A DNA stretch of 64,000 nucleotides from Brevibacillus agri. Its GTDB lineage: Bacteria > Bacillota > Bacilli > Brevibacillales > Brevibacillaceae. The position numbers and the translations under genes are program-made. A model generated the notes under the pieces. That model was not told the origin of the DNA. It saw only the letters and a program-made list of their open reading frames with translations, and made no database searches. Position 1 is the first letter of the stretch; every line of letters starts with the position of its first letter. The stretch covers positions 4,425,001 through 4,489,000 of the forward strand of contig NZ_CP026363.1 of NCBI RefSeq assembly GCF_004117055.1, given 5' to 3'. Positions 54,503-62,736 of the stretch are shown in pieces.

Positions 54503-55294
54503 ATGTATTTGCTGAAAAGATTTCCGCTCGTGCTTGCCGCCCTGATTTCCTGCTTCACTTTTTCGTGGACTGCGGCCGCAGGCGACACCGCTCCCCCCGC
54601 ACAGCCAAAACCGAAGCACTTGGTAGCGTTTGTCATCGACGACTTCGGCAACAACATGGCAGGAACAGAGGAAATGCTGAATTTGCCCGTGCCGCTGACT
54701 GTCGCGGTCATGCCGTTTATGCCAAGCACGAAGCAGGACGCGGAGCTTGCCCACAAAAAAGGGCACGACGTGTTCGTCCACATGCCGATGGAGCCTGTCA
54801 AGGGCAAACGCTCGTGGCTCGGGCCAGGTGCCATTACGACCGATCTGTCCGATGAAGAAATTCGCCAGCGGGTCGAAAAAGCGATTGACGACGTGCCGCA
54901 CGCCATCGGGATGAACAACCATATGGGCTCCAAGGTGACGGCTGACGAGCGCATCATGCGAATTATCATGAGTGTCGTCAAAAAGCGCGGCCTCATATAC
55001 CTGGACAGCAAAACGACAGACAAGAGCGTGGCCGGCAAAATCGCCGAGGAGATGGGCGTACCGCACGCGGAAAACCGGATTTTTCTCGACGACGTCTACT
55101 CTGTTCCGCACATCACCAAGCAGATGGAGAAAATATGCAAGCTGATCGGCAACCACCCGCTCTGCATCGCGATCGGGCACGTCGGGCCTCCGGGCAAAAA
55201 AACAGCCTCCGTTCTGCGCCAGTACATCCCGCGGATTCAGAAGGAGGCCGAATTTGTCACGATTTCACAGCTTATTCATCAAGTCGGCCATTGA
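54503..55294 (+). CDS. divergent polysaccharide deacetylase family protein (YibQ-like)
   Basis: ATG 54503 (MYLLKRFPLVLAALISC) is chosen because AAGGAAGGCG precedes it; a start at 54473 is less likely. It has 263 residues with a signal peptide. The core HLVAFVIDDFGNNMAGTEEM, TVAVMPFMPSTKQDAELAHK, GHDVFVHMPMEP and AIGMNNHMGSKVTADERIM is the DUF610/PF04748 family, related to polysaccharide deacetylases. It is exported and probably acts on the cell wall. The last 23 bases overlap the convergent amidase gene. Confidence 0.9.
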   Translation: MYLLKRFPLVLAALISCFTFSWTAAAGDTAPPAQPKPKHLVAFVIDDFGNNMAGTEEMLNLPVPLTVAVMPFMPSTKQDAELAHKKGHDVFVHMPMEPVKGKRSWLGPGAITTDLSDEEIRQRVEKAIDDVPHAIGMNNHMGSKVTADERIMRIIMSVVKKRGLIYLDSKTTDKSVAGKIAEEMGVPHAENRIFLDDVYSVPHITKQMEKICKLIGNHPLCIAIGHVGPPGKKTASVLRQYIPRIQKEAEFVTISQLIHQVGH

Positions 55295-56024
55295 TCTGCT
55301 GGATCAATGGCTCTTGCCACCAGCTTTCTTCTGCGAACGTCTCCATTTTCAGATTTCCTGTCAAGGTCACGTATTCGCTCACGGCTTCTCTGATGGCCTG
55401 GGCGATTTTTTCTTGTGACGCAGGAGTGGTCAGCATTTCACGGTCAGAAGCGTTGCTGATAAACCCCATCTCCACGATGACCGACGGACAGTAGCTGTGA
55501 CGCAGCATGTAGTACGTCTTGCCCTTGACCGGCTTGTCGTTTGTGTTCGCCAGCCGGTTCAGCGAGCTTTGCAGCAGATCGGCCAGCATAAAGCTCTGTT
55601 CATTGCTCTGGTAGAGCACGACTGGCCCGCGGCGGCGCGAATCGCTCGACCAGTTCACGTGCAGGCTCAGCATCATTTGCGGCACGATTTCCTTCGCCAA
55701 ATTTTTGCGCTGGGCGAGGTCGCGAATATGCCGGGAGCGATTGCCCAGCCAGCGGTTGTCGTCGCTCAGCGCGATATCCTCATAGCGATTCAGCGCTACG
55801 CTGTACCCTGCCTTGGTCAGTTGCTCGTACAGGCGCTTGGCAATTTGCAGATTGATGTCTTTTTCATGCAGATTGCCGTAAGAGGTGCCGGAGTCCACCC
55901 CTCCGTGGCCGACGTCGATCAGGATGTGGATGGGGGTCAGCGGGATCGCTTCTGTTCGCGCAGGCATGCACACGAGCAAAAGCAACAACACAACGATGCG
56001 GAAAAAGGAATGTAGGTATCTCAT
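55272..56024 (-). CDS. N-acetylmuramoyl-L-alanine amidase (Amidase_3)
   Basis: This 250-residue protein has a signal peptide (IVVLLLLLVCMPARTEA). Zinc ligands occur in LIDVGHGGVDSG, NLHEKDINLQ and MMLSLHVNWSSD, with the catalytic glutamate in VIVEMGFISNASDRE. It cleaves the amide bond between muramic acid and the stem peptide. It resembles the CwlD-type spore-cortex amidases in size but lacks proof of that role. It converges with the deacetylase-like gene. Confidence 0.92.
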   Translation of the reverse strand: MRYLHSFFRIVVLLLLLVCMPARTEAIPLTPIHILIDVGHGGVDSGTSYGNLHEKDINLQIAKRLYEQLTKAGYSVALNRYEDIALSDDNRWLGNRSRHIRDLAQRKNLAKEIVPQMMLSLHVNWSSDSRRRGPVVLYQSNEQSFMLADLLQSSLNRLANTNDKPVKGKTYYMLRHSYCPSVIVEMGFISNASDREMLTTPASQEKIAQAIREAVSEYVTLTGNLKMETFAEESWWQEPLIQQINGRLDE

Positions 56025-56081
56025 GCCTGTAGGATTGCCTGATTGAAAAAAAACCTTTCAGGTAACTGGGTAAGCATAACA

Positions 56082-56110
56082 TTGTGAATTTTTCAGGCGA
56101 ACGGTACAAT
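56082..56110 (+). promoter_or_regulatory. sigma-A-type promoter of the EamA gene
   Basis: TTGTGA (56082-56087) and TACAAT (56105-56110) are 17 bases apart, 43 bases before the start codon. Confidence 0.65.
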
Positions 56111-56152
56111 AGAAAACATCGTGACTTGTAGCTGACATAAGAAGGTGTACAC

Positions 56153-57097
56153 ATGAATCAACCATTGGAAAAGCCGCTGTTTCCCCCGTACTTGGCACTG
56201 CTCATCGGGGTGATCGCCATCTCCTCGTCCGCGATTTTCGTCAAGCTGTCCAGCGCGCCTGCGCCGATTATCGCCACGTATCGGCTGATTTTTTCCGTCG
56301 TCCTGACGCTTCCGTTTTTGCTCTGGAATCGCGGCGCTCTCGCGGAGATCGGAAACATGAGCAGAAAAGTGTGGCTACTCTGTCTATTGTCCGGCGCATT
56401 TTTGGCCAGCCATTTTCTGTTGTGGTTCGAATCGTTGAACTACACGTCTGTAGCCAGCTCAACCGTGCTGGTAACGTTGCAGCCCTTATTCGCCTTTATC
56501 GGCGGTTACTTCTTTTTCGGGGAGCGCGTGCGGCTGCTCGCACTCTCGGGCGGATTGCTCGCCATCGCAGGCAGCTTCGTCATTGGCTGGGGAGATTTTC
56601 AGGTCGGCGGCATGGCTCTTTTCGGCGACGCGCTCGCCTTGCTCGGCGCGGTGACCGTCACCGGCTACTGGCTGGTCGGCCAGTACGTCCGCCAGCACAT
56701 GTCTTCGTTTACCTACACACTGGTCGTCTACACGGCGACGAGCGTGATTCTGGTCGCCTACGATCTCGTTCTCGGCTATCCGCTGGTCGGCTACCCTGCA
56801 CAGGACTGGGGCTGGTTTTTCTGCCTCGCGCTGTTCCCGACCTTGCTCGGCCACTCGATTTTCAACTGGGTCATCAAATGGTTGAACACGACCACGATTT
56901 CCATGGGCATTTTGGGGGAACCGATCGGAACCGCCATCCTGGCTTACTTCATTCTGGGTGAAGTCGTCACCGTGCCGCAATGGGTCGGCGGACTGATTAT
57001 CATCGCCGGTATTTATTTGTTTATTCGCTATAACCAACCAGCAAAAGGAGTGTCTCAAGGTGAACAAGCACCCCCAACCCCGAAAAAGCTTGCGTGA
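56153..57097 (+). CDS. EamA-family (drug/metabolite) transporter
   Basis: This 314-residue protein has ten membrane segments in two EamA halves (SSSAIFVKLSSAPAPIIATY; second half LFPTLLGHSIFNWVIKWLNT). The pattern LEPIG-type ILGEPIGTAILAYFILGE near the end is typical. It is an inner-membrane permease with unknown substrate. A 46-residue membrane protein gene overlaps its 3' end. Confidence 0.93.
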   Translation: MNQPLEKPLFPPYLALLIGVIAISSSAIFVKLSSAPAPIIATYRLIFSVVLTLPFLLWNRGALAEIGNMSRKVWLLCLLSGAFLASHFLLWFESLNYTSVASSTVLVTLQPLFAFIGGYFFFGERVRLLALSGGLLAIAGSFVIGWGDFQVGGMALFGDALALLGAVTVTGYWLVGQYVRQHMSSFTYTLVVYTATSVILVAYDLVLGYPLVGYPAQDWGWFFCLALFPTLLGHSIFNWVIKWLNTTTISMGILGEPIGTAILAYFILGEVVTVPQWVGGLIIIAGIYLFIRYNQPAKGVSQGEQAPPTPKKLA

Positions 57098-57200
57098 ATT
57101 TGTGAAAGGCCTGAATGTCTGGGCCAAGATTGGCTGGACGGTTTTGCTTGGTTATATTGTGGGGAGGATTGTGTACTGGTTGTGGAAAGTTTCGTCTTAG
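57060..57200 (+). CDS. small single-pass membrane protein, 46 aa
   Basis: GTG 57060 lies 9 bases after AAAAGGAG. The frame encodes MNKHPQPRKSLREFVKGLNV, then a membrane helix (KIGWTVLLGYIVGRIVYWLW) and stops at TAG 57200. It overlaps the last 38 bases of the EamA gene in another frame, suggesting coupled translation. The strong ribosome site, basic N-terminus and clean membrane helix argue for a real gene. Function unknown. Confidence 0.65.
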   Translation: MNKHPQPRKSLREFVKGLNVWAKIGWTVLLGYIVGRIVYWLWKVSS

Positions 57201-57366
57201 GGGATTGCCTTGATCGGTACTTTTGGTGAGGCGAGGAAAGAGGCGAAATCGCTGTAGCTTCTTGGAATCCCTGCTGGGAAGCTTCACTGCATGGCTCCGT
57301 GGAAAAAGCGAAACCGCGTCCAAAGTGGTCCATTCAAGGAAGATCGAACAACAGAAACAGCTCGCA

Positions 57367-57462
57367 GAGGAAACAGGAGAAACAAGCGAAGGTCTTTGGG
57401 ACTCCTGCCCAGCTTCCCCGCCAGAGGCCCCAAGCACCTGCAGCGGTTTCTCCTGTTTCCTC
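57367..57462. repeat. imperfect palindromic element
   Basis: GAGGAAACAGGAGAAAC (from 57367) is mirrored by GTTTCTCCTGTTTCCTC (to 57462), and AGGT..TTGGG by CCCAA..ACCT inside. Because the arms mirror each other, both strands translate to similar arginine-rich peptides. It looks like a REP- or MITE-type repeat. Confidence 0.7.
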
Positions 57463-57549
57463 CCTCCGCTACAGCCACGATCCACGCCATTCTTCCAAGC
57501 AGTAAGCCCCAGCACAAAAGCCGGAACAAGCACGCAACAATATAAAAGT

Positions 57550-57605
57550 AGGGTCACTCCCGCATCCTGACATGAGGCTTGCAGAAGTGACCCTTTCGCT
57601 TTTTC
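57550..57605. terminator. terminator downstream of the DHA2 exporter gene
   Basis: AGGGTCACT (57550-57558) pairs with AGTGACCCT (57586-57594) around 27 bases. T-rich flanks exist on both sides, so it may serve both directions. Confidence 0.75.
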
Positions 57606-57607
57606 GT

Positions 57608-59182
57608 TTAGGCAGCCGCCTTTTGCTGCTCGGGCGCCTGTGGATTTTTCTTAGGTTTTTTATGCAAAAAGTACAAGAGTGGAATCGACAGCGCAATCGG
57701 GATTACGGAGACGAGGAAGGTGTCCCCGATTCCTTGCACCAGCGCTTCCTTCGCCATCATCCCGTACAGGATCGTGCTGGCCCCGCCTGCGGCGCTCGCT
57801 GCATCTACCCCTGCCTGCGCGTACAAGCCGGAGATGCCGCTGATAAACTGCGTCGCCATATCCGTATTGAGATTGTCTGCGATCGACGCCATGTGGAAAT
57901 TTTGGCGCGCCTGCATGATAACCGTCAAAATCGCAATTGCAAACGAGCTCATCACCTGACGCAGCACGTTGGAGAGCGGCGAAGCGTCCCCTACGCTCGT
58001 GCGCGGCACGGCGTTCATCCCGACTGTGGACAGCGTCATCATGCACAGCCCGATGCCGACGCCACGGATGGTCAAAATCATGTCCATCCAGGAGTGCATG
58101 CTGTCTGCCGCGAGATTGTGCAGCTCATAAGTCGTAACCGTCATGATCGTCAGCCCGACCAGCCCGATCGGGCCGATGCCGTATTTGTCCATCAGCTTGC
58201 CGCTGATCGGCATCATGACCGCCATCGCGATAGATTGCGGCATCAGCAAAATTCCCGACTCCATGGCCGTCATCCCCTGGATGTTTTGCAGGAAGATCGG
58301 CATCAGGAAGATCCCGCCCATCATCCCCATCATGACGAAGCCCGAAGTCAAGATACTGATCGAAAATACCGGGATTTTCAGCAGCCGCAGATCCAAGAGC
58401 GGCTGTTCTTTTCCCAGCTCCACCCAGACGAACAGCGCCAGGCTCATGATCGCCACGAAGAACAGGCTGACGATGAAAAAGGACGTCCATCCCTCTGCCT
58501 GCCCTTTGCTGAAGGCGAGCAGAAGTGCGCCAAAGCCGACAATCGCCAGGAAAGCCCCGAGGTAGTCGAACTTCAGCTCCGGCTTTTTCGGCGTTTCCTT
58601 GAGCAGCACCATACTCATGATAACGGCGAAAATCCCGAACGGAACACCGATCAAAAACAAAAACTGCCAGCTTAAAAATTCGATGAGGTACCCGCCCAAT
58701 GTCGGACCGAGCGCGGGCGCCGTCATCGAGGCAATCCCGAAAATCCCCAGCGCCATCCCGATCTTTTCGCGCGGGACGATCATGTAAATCATCGACATTC
58801 CGATCGGCATAATCATCCCGCCACTCACGCCCTGCACGACGCGAAAGGCGATCAGCGAAGAATCGCTCCAGGCGAGCGCGCAGAGGACGGAGGAGATCGT
58901 AAAGGCCGCAAGCGACAGGACGAATATTTTTTTCGCCCCGAACTTGGCCGACAGCGAACCGCTCATCGGAATCATGACGGCGTTTGCCAGCATGTAGCCC
59001 GTCAAAACCCATTGCATGGTCTCCGTCGTGGAGCCGAAAATACTGACCATGGTGGGCAGGGCAACGTTAATCAAACTGTTATTCAAAATCGCAACGAAGG
59101 TTCCCGAGAGGATCGCGACCAGTGACAGCCACATGCCGCCACTGCCGCTTTTGTCCTCCCGCTGTGCCACCGCTTCCGCCAT
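57608..59182 (-). CDS. DHA2-family (EmrB/QacA-type) MFS drug exporter
   Basis: This 524-residue protein has about 14 membrane segments. Motif A is SGSLSAKFGAKKIFVLSLA, motif C APALGPTLGGYLIEFLSW, and motif D1 NNSLINVALPTM. It exports drugs using the proton gradient. It is the last gene of a marR-adaptor-adaptor-exporter operon. In Gram-negatives EmrB works with an EmrA adaptor; here two HlyD-type adaptors precede it. Confidence 0.95.
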   Translation of the reverse strand: MAEAVAQREDKSGSGGMWLSLVAILSGTFVAILNNSLINVALPTMVSIFGSTTETMQWVLTGYMLANAVMIPMSGSLSAKFGAKKIFVLSLAAFTISSVLCALAWSDSSLIAFRVVQGVSGGMIMPIGMSMIYMIVPREKIGMALGIFGIASMTAPALGPTLGGYLIEFLSWQFLFLIGVPFGIFAVIMSMVLLKETPKKPELKFDYLGAFLAIVGFGALLLAFSKGQAEGWTSFFIVSLFFVAIMSLALFVWVELGKEQPLLDLRLLKIPVFSISILTSGFVMMGMMGGIFLMPIFLQNIQGMTAMESGILLMPQSIAMAVMMPISGKLMDKYGIGPIGLVGLTIMTVTTYELHNLAADSMHSWMDMILTIRGVGIGLCMMTLSTVGMNAVPRTSVGDASPLSNVLRQVMSSFAIAILTVIMQARQNFHMASIADNLNTDMATQFISGISGLYAQAGVDAASAAGGASTILYGMMAKEALVQGIGDTFLVSVIPIALSIPLLYFLHKKPKKNPQAPEQQKAAA

Positions 59183-59195
59183 GCCATCACCCCCG

Positions 59196-60425
59196 TTAGT
59201 TTGCGATTACCTTGGTGCCCTCGGACAATTTGTCTGTCGGATTCAGCACGATCTGATCGTTGTCTTTCACACCTTGGGTTACTGTTGTCCACTCACCGCT
59301 GGCGCTGTCTACAGACACTTCCACCTGATGGACGACGTCGTTGTCCACGGTGTAAATGTAATGCTTGTTATCTTTTTCCAGAACAGCCGAGCTTGGCACT
59401 TTCATTCCCTGGCTCGCCTGACCTTGCAGCACGACCTCCGCTACCATCCCTGCGCGCAGCAGTCCTTCCTGGTTGCTCACTTTGACCTTGATCGGGAACG
59501 AGCTGCTGTTGGCGTCAGAAACCGGGGAGACGAACTCGACAGTTCCTTTCAGAACCTTGCCGCCCAGACTGCCTACTTTGACGTCAACCGTAGAGCCTAC
59601 TTTGACATTGTTGATCTGATCCTGGGAGACGCTCGCCTCCACCTTCACGTCAGACATGTTCACCAGCACCAGAAGCGGCGAGCCTGCTGCCGCCATCTCG
59701 CCCGGATCAATCGAGCGCTTCGCGACGATTCCGCTGATTGGCGCGCGAATGATCGTGTTGTCATAGCTGCTTTTCGCCAGCTCCAGGCCGGAATTGAGAC
59801 GGCTTACTTCCGCTTGCAGGGCTGCGACCGTATCCGCAGTCGGACCCGCTTTCGCCAGATCGTACTGCGCCTGTGCCTGCTCCAGACCAGTACGCGCCTT
59901 TTCCAAATCGAGCGAAACTTTTTCCAATTCCGCCTGGGACAGCGCTCCTGCGTCAAACAAAGCTTTCATCCGGTTGTAGTTGCTCTCTGCTACTTTCAAA
60001 CCTGCCTGCGCTTGCGTCACGACGCTTGCCAACTGTGTGAGCTGCTCGTTGCGCGCGCCTGCTTTTGTGTCGCGCAGCTTTGCGTTTGCTCCGGCAATCG
60101 CGGCCTGTGCCTGGTTGATTTGCTGCTGGTAATCGGCTGCTTCCAGCGTCACCAGGACATCTCCTGCCTTGACGACAGAGCCTTCCTTCGCGTTGACGCT
60201 CGCCACTTTGCCCGATACTTTGGAGACGACCTGAATCTCGTCCGAAGCGGCAATTTTCCCGCTCGCAATCAGGCCGGATTGCGAGGACGTCACCTTCCAC
60301 GTCTTTACAACCGGGATGCTTTCCTCTCCTGTCGAAGCAGAAGACGTATCACTACAGCCTGCGGTAATGAGCGAAATTGCCATCAGCACAGCCGCGATCG
60401 ATTTCCATTGAGCTGTCTTTTTCAT
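59196..60425 (-). CDS. RND/HlyD-type efflux adaptor lipoprotein
   Basis: This 409-residue protein has a lipoprotein signal with lipobox LITAGCSD. It then has a biotinyl-lipoyl half-motif (VNAKEGSVVKAGDVLVTLEA), a long coiled-coil hairpin (about 95-190), a second lipoyl half (TIIRAPISGIVAKRSIDPGE) and beta-barrel domain (VSQDQINNVKVGSTVDVKVG). It is an AcrA/MacA-like adaptor on the outer face of the membrane. It is 13 bases upstream of the exporter and follows a shorter adaptor. Confidence 0.92.
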   Translation of the reverse strand: MKKTAQWKSIAAVLMAISLITAGCSDTSSASTGEESIPVVKTWKVTSSQSGLIASGKIAASDEIQVVSKVSGKVASVNAKEGSVVKAGDVLVTLEAADYQQQINQAQAAIAGANAKLRDTKAGARNEQLTQLASVVTQAQAGLKVAESNYNRMKALFDAGALSQAELEKVSLDLEKARTGLEQAQAQYDLAKAGPTADTVAALQAEVSRLNSGLELAKSSYDNTIIRAPISGIVAKRSIDPGEMAAAGSPLLVLVNMSDVKVEASVSQDQINNVKVGSTVDVKVGSLGGKVLKGTVEFVSPVSDANSSSFPIKVKVSNQEGLLRAGMVAEVVLQGQASQGMKVPSSAVLEKDNKHYIYTVDNDVVHQVEVSVDSASGEWTTVTQGVKDNDQIVLNPTDKLSEGTKVIAN

Positions 60426-60431
60426 GCCAGA

Positions 60432-61091
60432 TTACATCTCCTTCACTTGCACTTTGATCTCGGCGTTCAAACCGGCAGCCAAATGTAGACCTGCTGTGTC
60501 GTCAATGGCAATTTTAATCGGAATCCGCTGGGTGACCTTTGTGAAGTTCCCGCTAGTGTTTACGGCTGGCATCAAGGAAAACGTGGAGTTGGTTGCTTTG
60601 CCGATCTCCATCAGATGGCCAGTCAGCTTTTTGCCCGGGTAGGCATCCAGCGTAAATTCTACCTTTTGTCCCAGTTTCAGTCGCTCGATCTCGGTTTCTT
60701 CCAGGTTGGCGGAGATGTACAGCTTGCTCTCGTCAATCACCAGCGCAACGGATTGTCCTGTGGAAACAATCTCGCCTTCCTTCGCCTGCGTTTTGATGAC
60801 CGTGCCAGTGATCGGGGAACGCAGCACGCTGTTTTCCAAAAGGTTTGTCGCGATGTTGGTCGTGTCTTGCTGCCCGACGATCTGGTCGGCTACGACTGTG
60901 TCGCCTTCTTTGACAGTGAGGGCAGTCAGCTTGCCTGTCATTTTGGGCATGACCCGATAAATGTCCCCTGCCACTCTGGCATCCTGCGTCGTTACGTAAT
61001 GTTCACCCTGATACCAGTAGTAGTAACCGATGCCCCCGCCCCCAACAACGAACAGGAGCAAAATGACATACAATACCAGTTTTCGCTTCAT
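60432..61091 (-). CDS. HlyD/EmrA-type membrane adaptor, short
   Basis: This 219-residue protein has an N-terminal membrane anchor (LVLYVILLLFVVGGGGIGYY). The lipoyl domain halves are AGDIYRVMPKMTGKLTALTV and VLRSPITGTVIKTQAKEG, nearly adjacent, so the coiled-coil hairpin is missing. A beta-barrel region follows (GQKVEFTLDAYPGKKLTGHL). It lies 6 bases before the lipoprotein adaptor. The lack of a hairpin suggests it does not span far from the membrane. Confidence 0.9.
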   Translation of the reverse strand: MKRKLVLYVILLLFVVGGGGIGYYYWYQGEHYVTTQDARVAGDIYRVMPKMTGKLTALTVKEGDTVVADQIVGQQDTTNIATNLLENSVLRSPITGTVIKTQAKEGEIVSTGQSVALVIDESKLYISANLEETEIERLKLGQKVEFTLDAYPGKKLTGHLMEIGKATNSTFSLMPAVNTSGNFTKVTQRIPIKIAIDDTAGLHLAAGLNAEIKVQVKEM

Positions 61092-61100
61092 GGTTTCTCC

Positions 61101-61529
61101 TCAGCTTTCTCTCTCTTCTAGTTTCGCAATCAACGTTTCCATCGAGTAAATAATGCCGTCCAGGTCTTCATCCGAAAAACCGTGGAAAATCCGCTTGTAA
61201 AATTCCTCTGAAAAAAGGTCCACCTTGGCAAACAGTTCTGTAATCTTCTCCGTTTTCCGAATCCAGACGACACGGCGGTCTTTGTCGTCGCGGACACGCT
61301 CGACCAACTGCTCTCTCTCCAGCCGGTCAATGATGCCGGAAACGGTACTGTACGACAGATCGACAGCTTTGCTTAGCTGGCCGATCGTCTTGGGATCGCA
61401 ATGAATTTGCCGGATGACCATCAACTGAGGAACGGTCAAGCCGTACTTGCTCAGCTCCTTCGTAGCCATCGTCGCAAACGTCTTGTTCAGACGCTTCAGC
61501 AATTCCCGTATATGCAAAGGCTTGTTCAT
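61101..61529 (-). CDS. MarR-family transcriptional regulator
   Basis: This 142-residue protein has a winged helix with DPKTIGQLSKAVDLSYSTVS, recognition helix GIIDRLEREQLVERVRD, and wing DDKDRRVVWI, all typical of MarR. As the first gene of the efflux operon it probably represses it until a drug binds. GGAAAGGAGT precedes ATG 61529. Confidence 0.94.
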   Translation of the reverse strand: MNKPLHIRELLKRLNKTFATMATKELSKYGLTVPQLMVIRQIHCDPKTIGQLSKAVDLSYSTVSGIIDRLEREQLVERVRDDKDRRVVWIRKTEKITELFAKVDLFSEEFYKRIFHGFSDEDLDGIIYSMETLIAKLEERES

Positions 61530-61552
61530 GATGCACTCCTTTCCTACCTAAT

Positions 61553-61568
61553 ATTTCGGACACGAAAT
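61553..61568. promoter_or_regulatory. candidate MarR operator in the efflux-operon leader
   Basis: ATTTCG-GACA-CGAAAT is a perfect 6-4-6 inverted repeat between the predicted -10 box and the marR ribosome site, where autorepression would be effective. Confidence 0.55.
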
Positions 61569-61584
61569 TTTTATCACAGGAAAC

Positions 61585-61613
61585 ACTATACGACTTTTTT
61601 GATTCCGTGGCAA
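61585..61613 (-). promoter_or_regulatory. sigma-A-type promoter of the marR efflux operon
   Basis: On the reverse strand TTGCCA (61613-61608) and TATAGT (61590-61585) are 17 bases apart, about 56 bases before the marR start. Confidence 0.65.
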
Positions 61614-61703
61614 CTATTTCTTTAGGTTAAATTTTAACTAGGTAATTGTAAACGCTACCTTGCCAACCGCGCTGGCGAAACCTTCCGTTTTTCGCTCTCC
61701 ATA

Positions 61704-61745
61704 CAAAAAAACCAACATGCCCATGCAGCTCAAGGCAATGTTGGT
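61704..61745 (-). terminator. terminator of the vanW gene
   Basis: On the reverse strand CCAACATTGCC and GGCATGTTGG pair (one bulge) and seven T follow. The vanW stop codon is inside the hairpin. Confidence 0.8.
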
Positions 61746-62680
61746 TCTGTGATGGTCTCGGGGCTTGCAGGCCCTTCCTCCGGCGTATTTTGGCGCACGC
61801 TCGGCACGTGGCGCGGCTCGTATTCGATCTCGGGAAAAGAGTTCACAGTCACGTACATCGTCCCGTTTCCAGCGATGGCGCGGATCATGACCGGGTATGC
61901 ATACTTGTTCTGAAAGACAAAATCCGGGCCGTGCCAGCTCACGGTCGCATCCCGGCCAGGGGGCACATAGGCGACGTTCCTGCTGTGGGAATAGCGCTGC
62001 ATAATATGCAAGCCCGCCTTGTCGACCGCATTGAACAAGGTCGAGGACACTTGGCAAATCCCGCCTCCGATCCCTTCGGAAAGCTCTCCCCTGACGATGA
62101 TGGGCGCTTGCAGGTAGCCTTTTTCCTTCGTCCTTTGGCCAACTAATTTATTGAAGGAAAAAATTTCTCCCGGCAACACGACGTAGTTGTTGAGCGCCTG
62201 TGAAGCGAGCCTGATGTTGTGAGAGCGGTTTTTGTTCCGCGAATTGAAATAGGTGGCATACTGCCCGATCACTTTTTTCCGAACTTGGCTGAGGAGAGCC
62301 TTGTCCACCTTTGGATACACTTCCTGGTAGGAGACTTGCATGGTCGCAGCGCCCTGCCCGTAGTAATACTGGTAAAACCGCTCCAAAAAAGCAGCCTCGT
62401 CCAGCTTGCGGCCTTTTTTCTCGGGAACGATGGCGCCGTGCGCATTAATCGTCGCATTGATCGGCGCTACATACGCTTCTTTGGCTACTGCGTCTATCAA
62501 TTTTTGCAAACGGTAGTCATCCGCGACAGGGACACCGTCAACAGGCAAGGTATAATCCGCTCGGTCCAGGATGGCTACCGTTTTGTCTCCCACCTCGACG
62601 TGCAAAAAGTTGGTCGGATCGAGGGGATTGGCTAGCAAAAGCAAAGCCAGAGTCAAAGCAAAACCCATCCGGCCACTCAC
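61730..62680 (-). CDS. VanW-family exported protein
   Basis: This 316-residue protein has a hydrophobic start (FALTLALLLLANPLDP). An N-terminal helical PG_binding_4-like part (about 60-130) precedes the VanW core: VLPGEIFSFNKLVGQRTKEK, IGGGICQVSSTLFNAVDKAG and SWHGPDFVFQNKYAYPVMIR. VanW proteins are found in Gram-positives, some near glycopeptide resistance genes; their reaction is not settled. It is a single-gene unit. Confidence 0.9.
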   Translation of the reverse strand: MSGRMGFALTLALLLLANPLDPTNFLHVEVGDKTVAILDRADYTLPVDGVPVADDYRLQKLIDAVAKEAYVAPINATINAHGAIVPEKKGRKLDEAAFLERFYQYYYGQGAATMQVSYQEVYPKVDKALLSQVRKKVIGQYATYFNSRNKNRSHNIRLASQALNNYVVLPGEIFSFNKLVGQRTKEKGYLQAPIIVRGELSEGIGGGICQVSSTLFNAVDKAGLHIMQRYSHSRNVAYVPPGRDATVSWHGPDFVFQNKYAYPVMIRAIAGNGTMYVTVNSFPEIEYEPRHVPSVRQNTPEEGPASPETITEPTLP

Positions 62681-62736
62681 CTCCTTCCTGTAGTATGAGC
62701 AGCCGAACGGGTTTCATGCGGTCATGCGCTGTGTCT

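Larger units (their letters stand above)
57201..57607. other. intergenic region with a 96-bp imperfect palindrome
   Basis: Several overlapping short ORFs on both strands are artefacts of an inverted repeat at 57367-57462. They lack ribosome sites, so none is called. A terminator follows at 57550-57605. Confidence 0.6.

Noticed and set aside
57223..57570. Overlapping short ORFs on both strands after the EamA gene
   Set aside because: They arise from the palindrome at 57367-57462, have no ribosome sites and mirror each other.
59016..60488. Long + strand open frame (490 codons) opposite the efflux adaptor
   Set aside because: Antisense of the HlyD lipoprotein and exporter genes; cysteine/histidine/arginine-rich composition typical of shadow frames in G+C-rich DNA.
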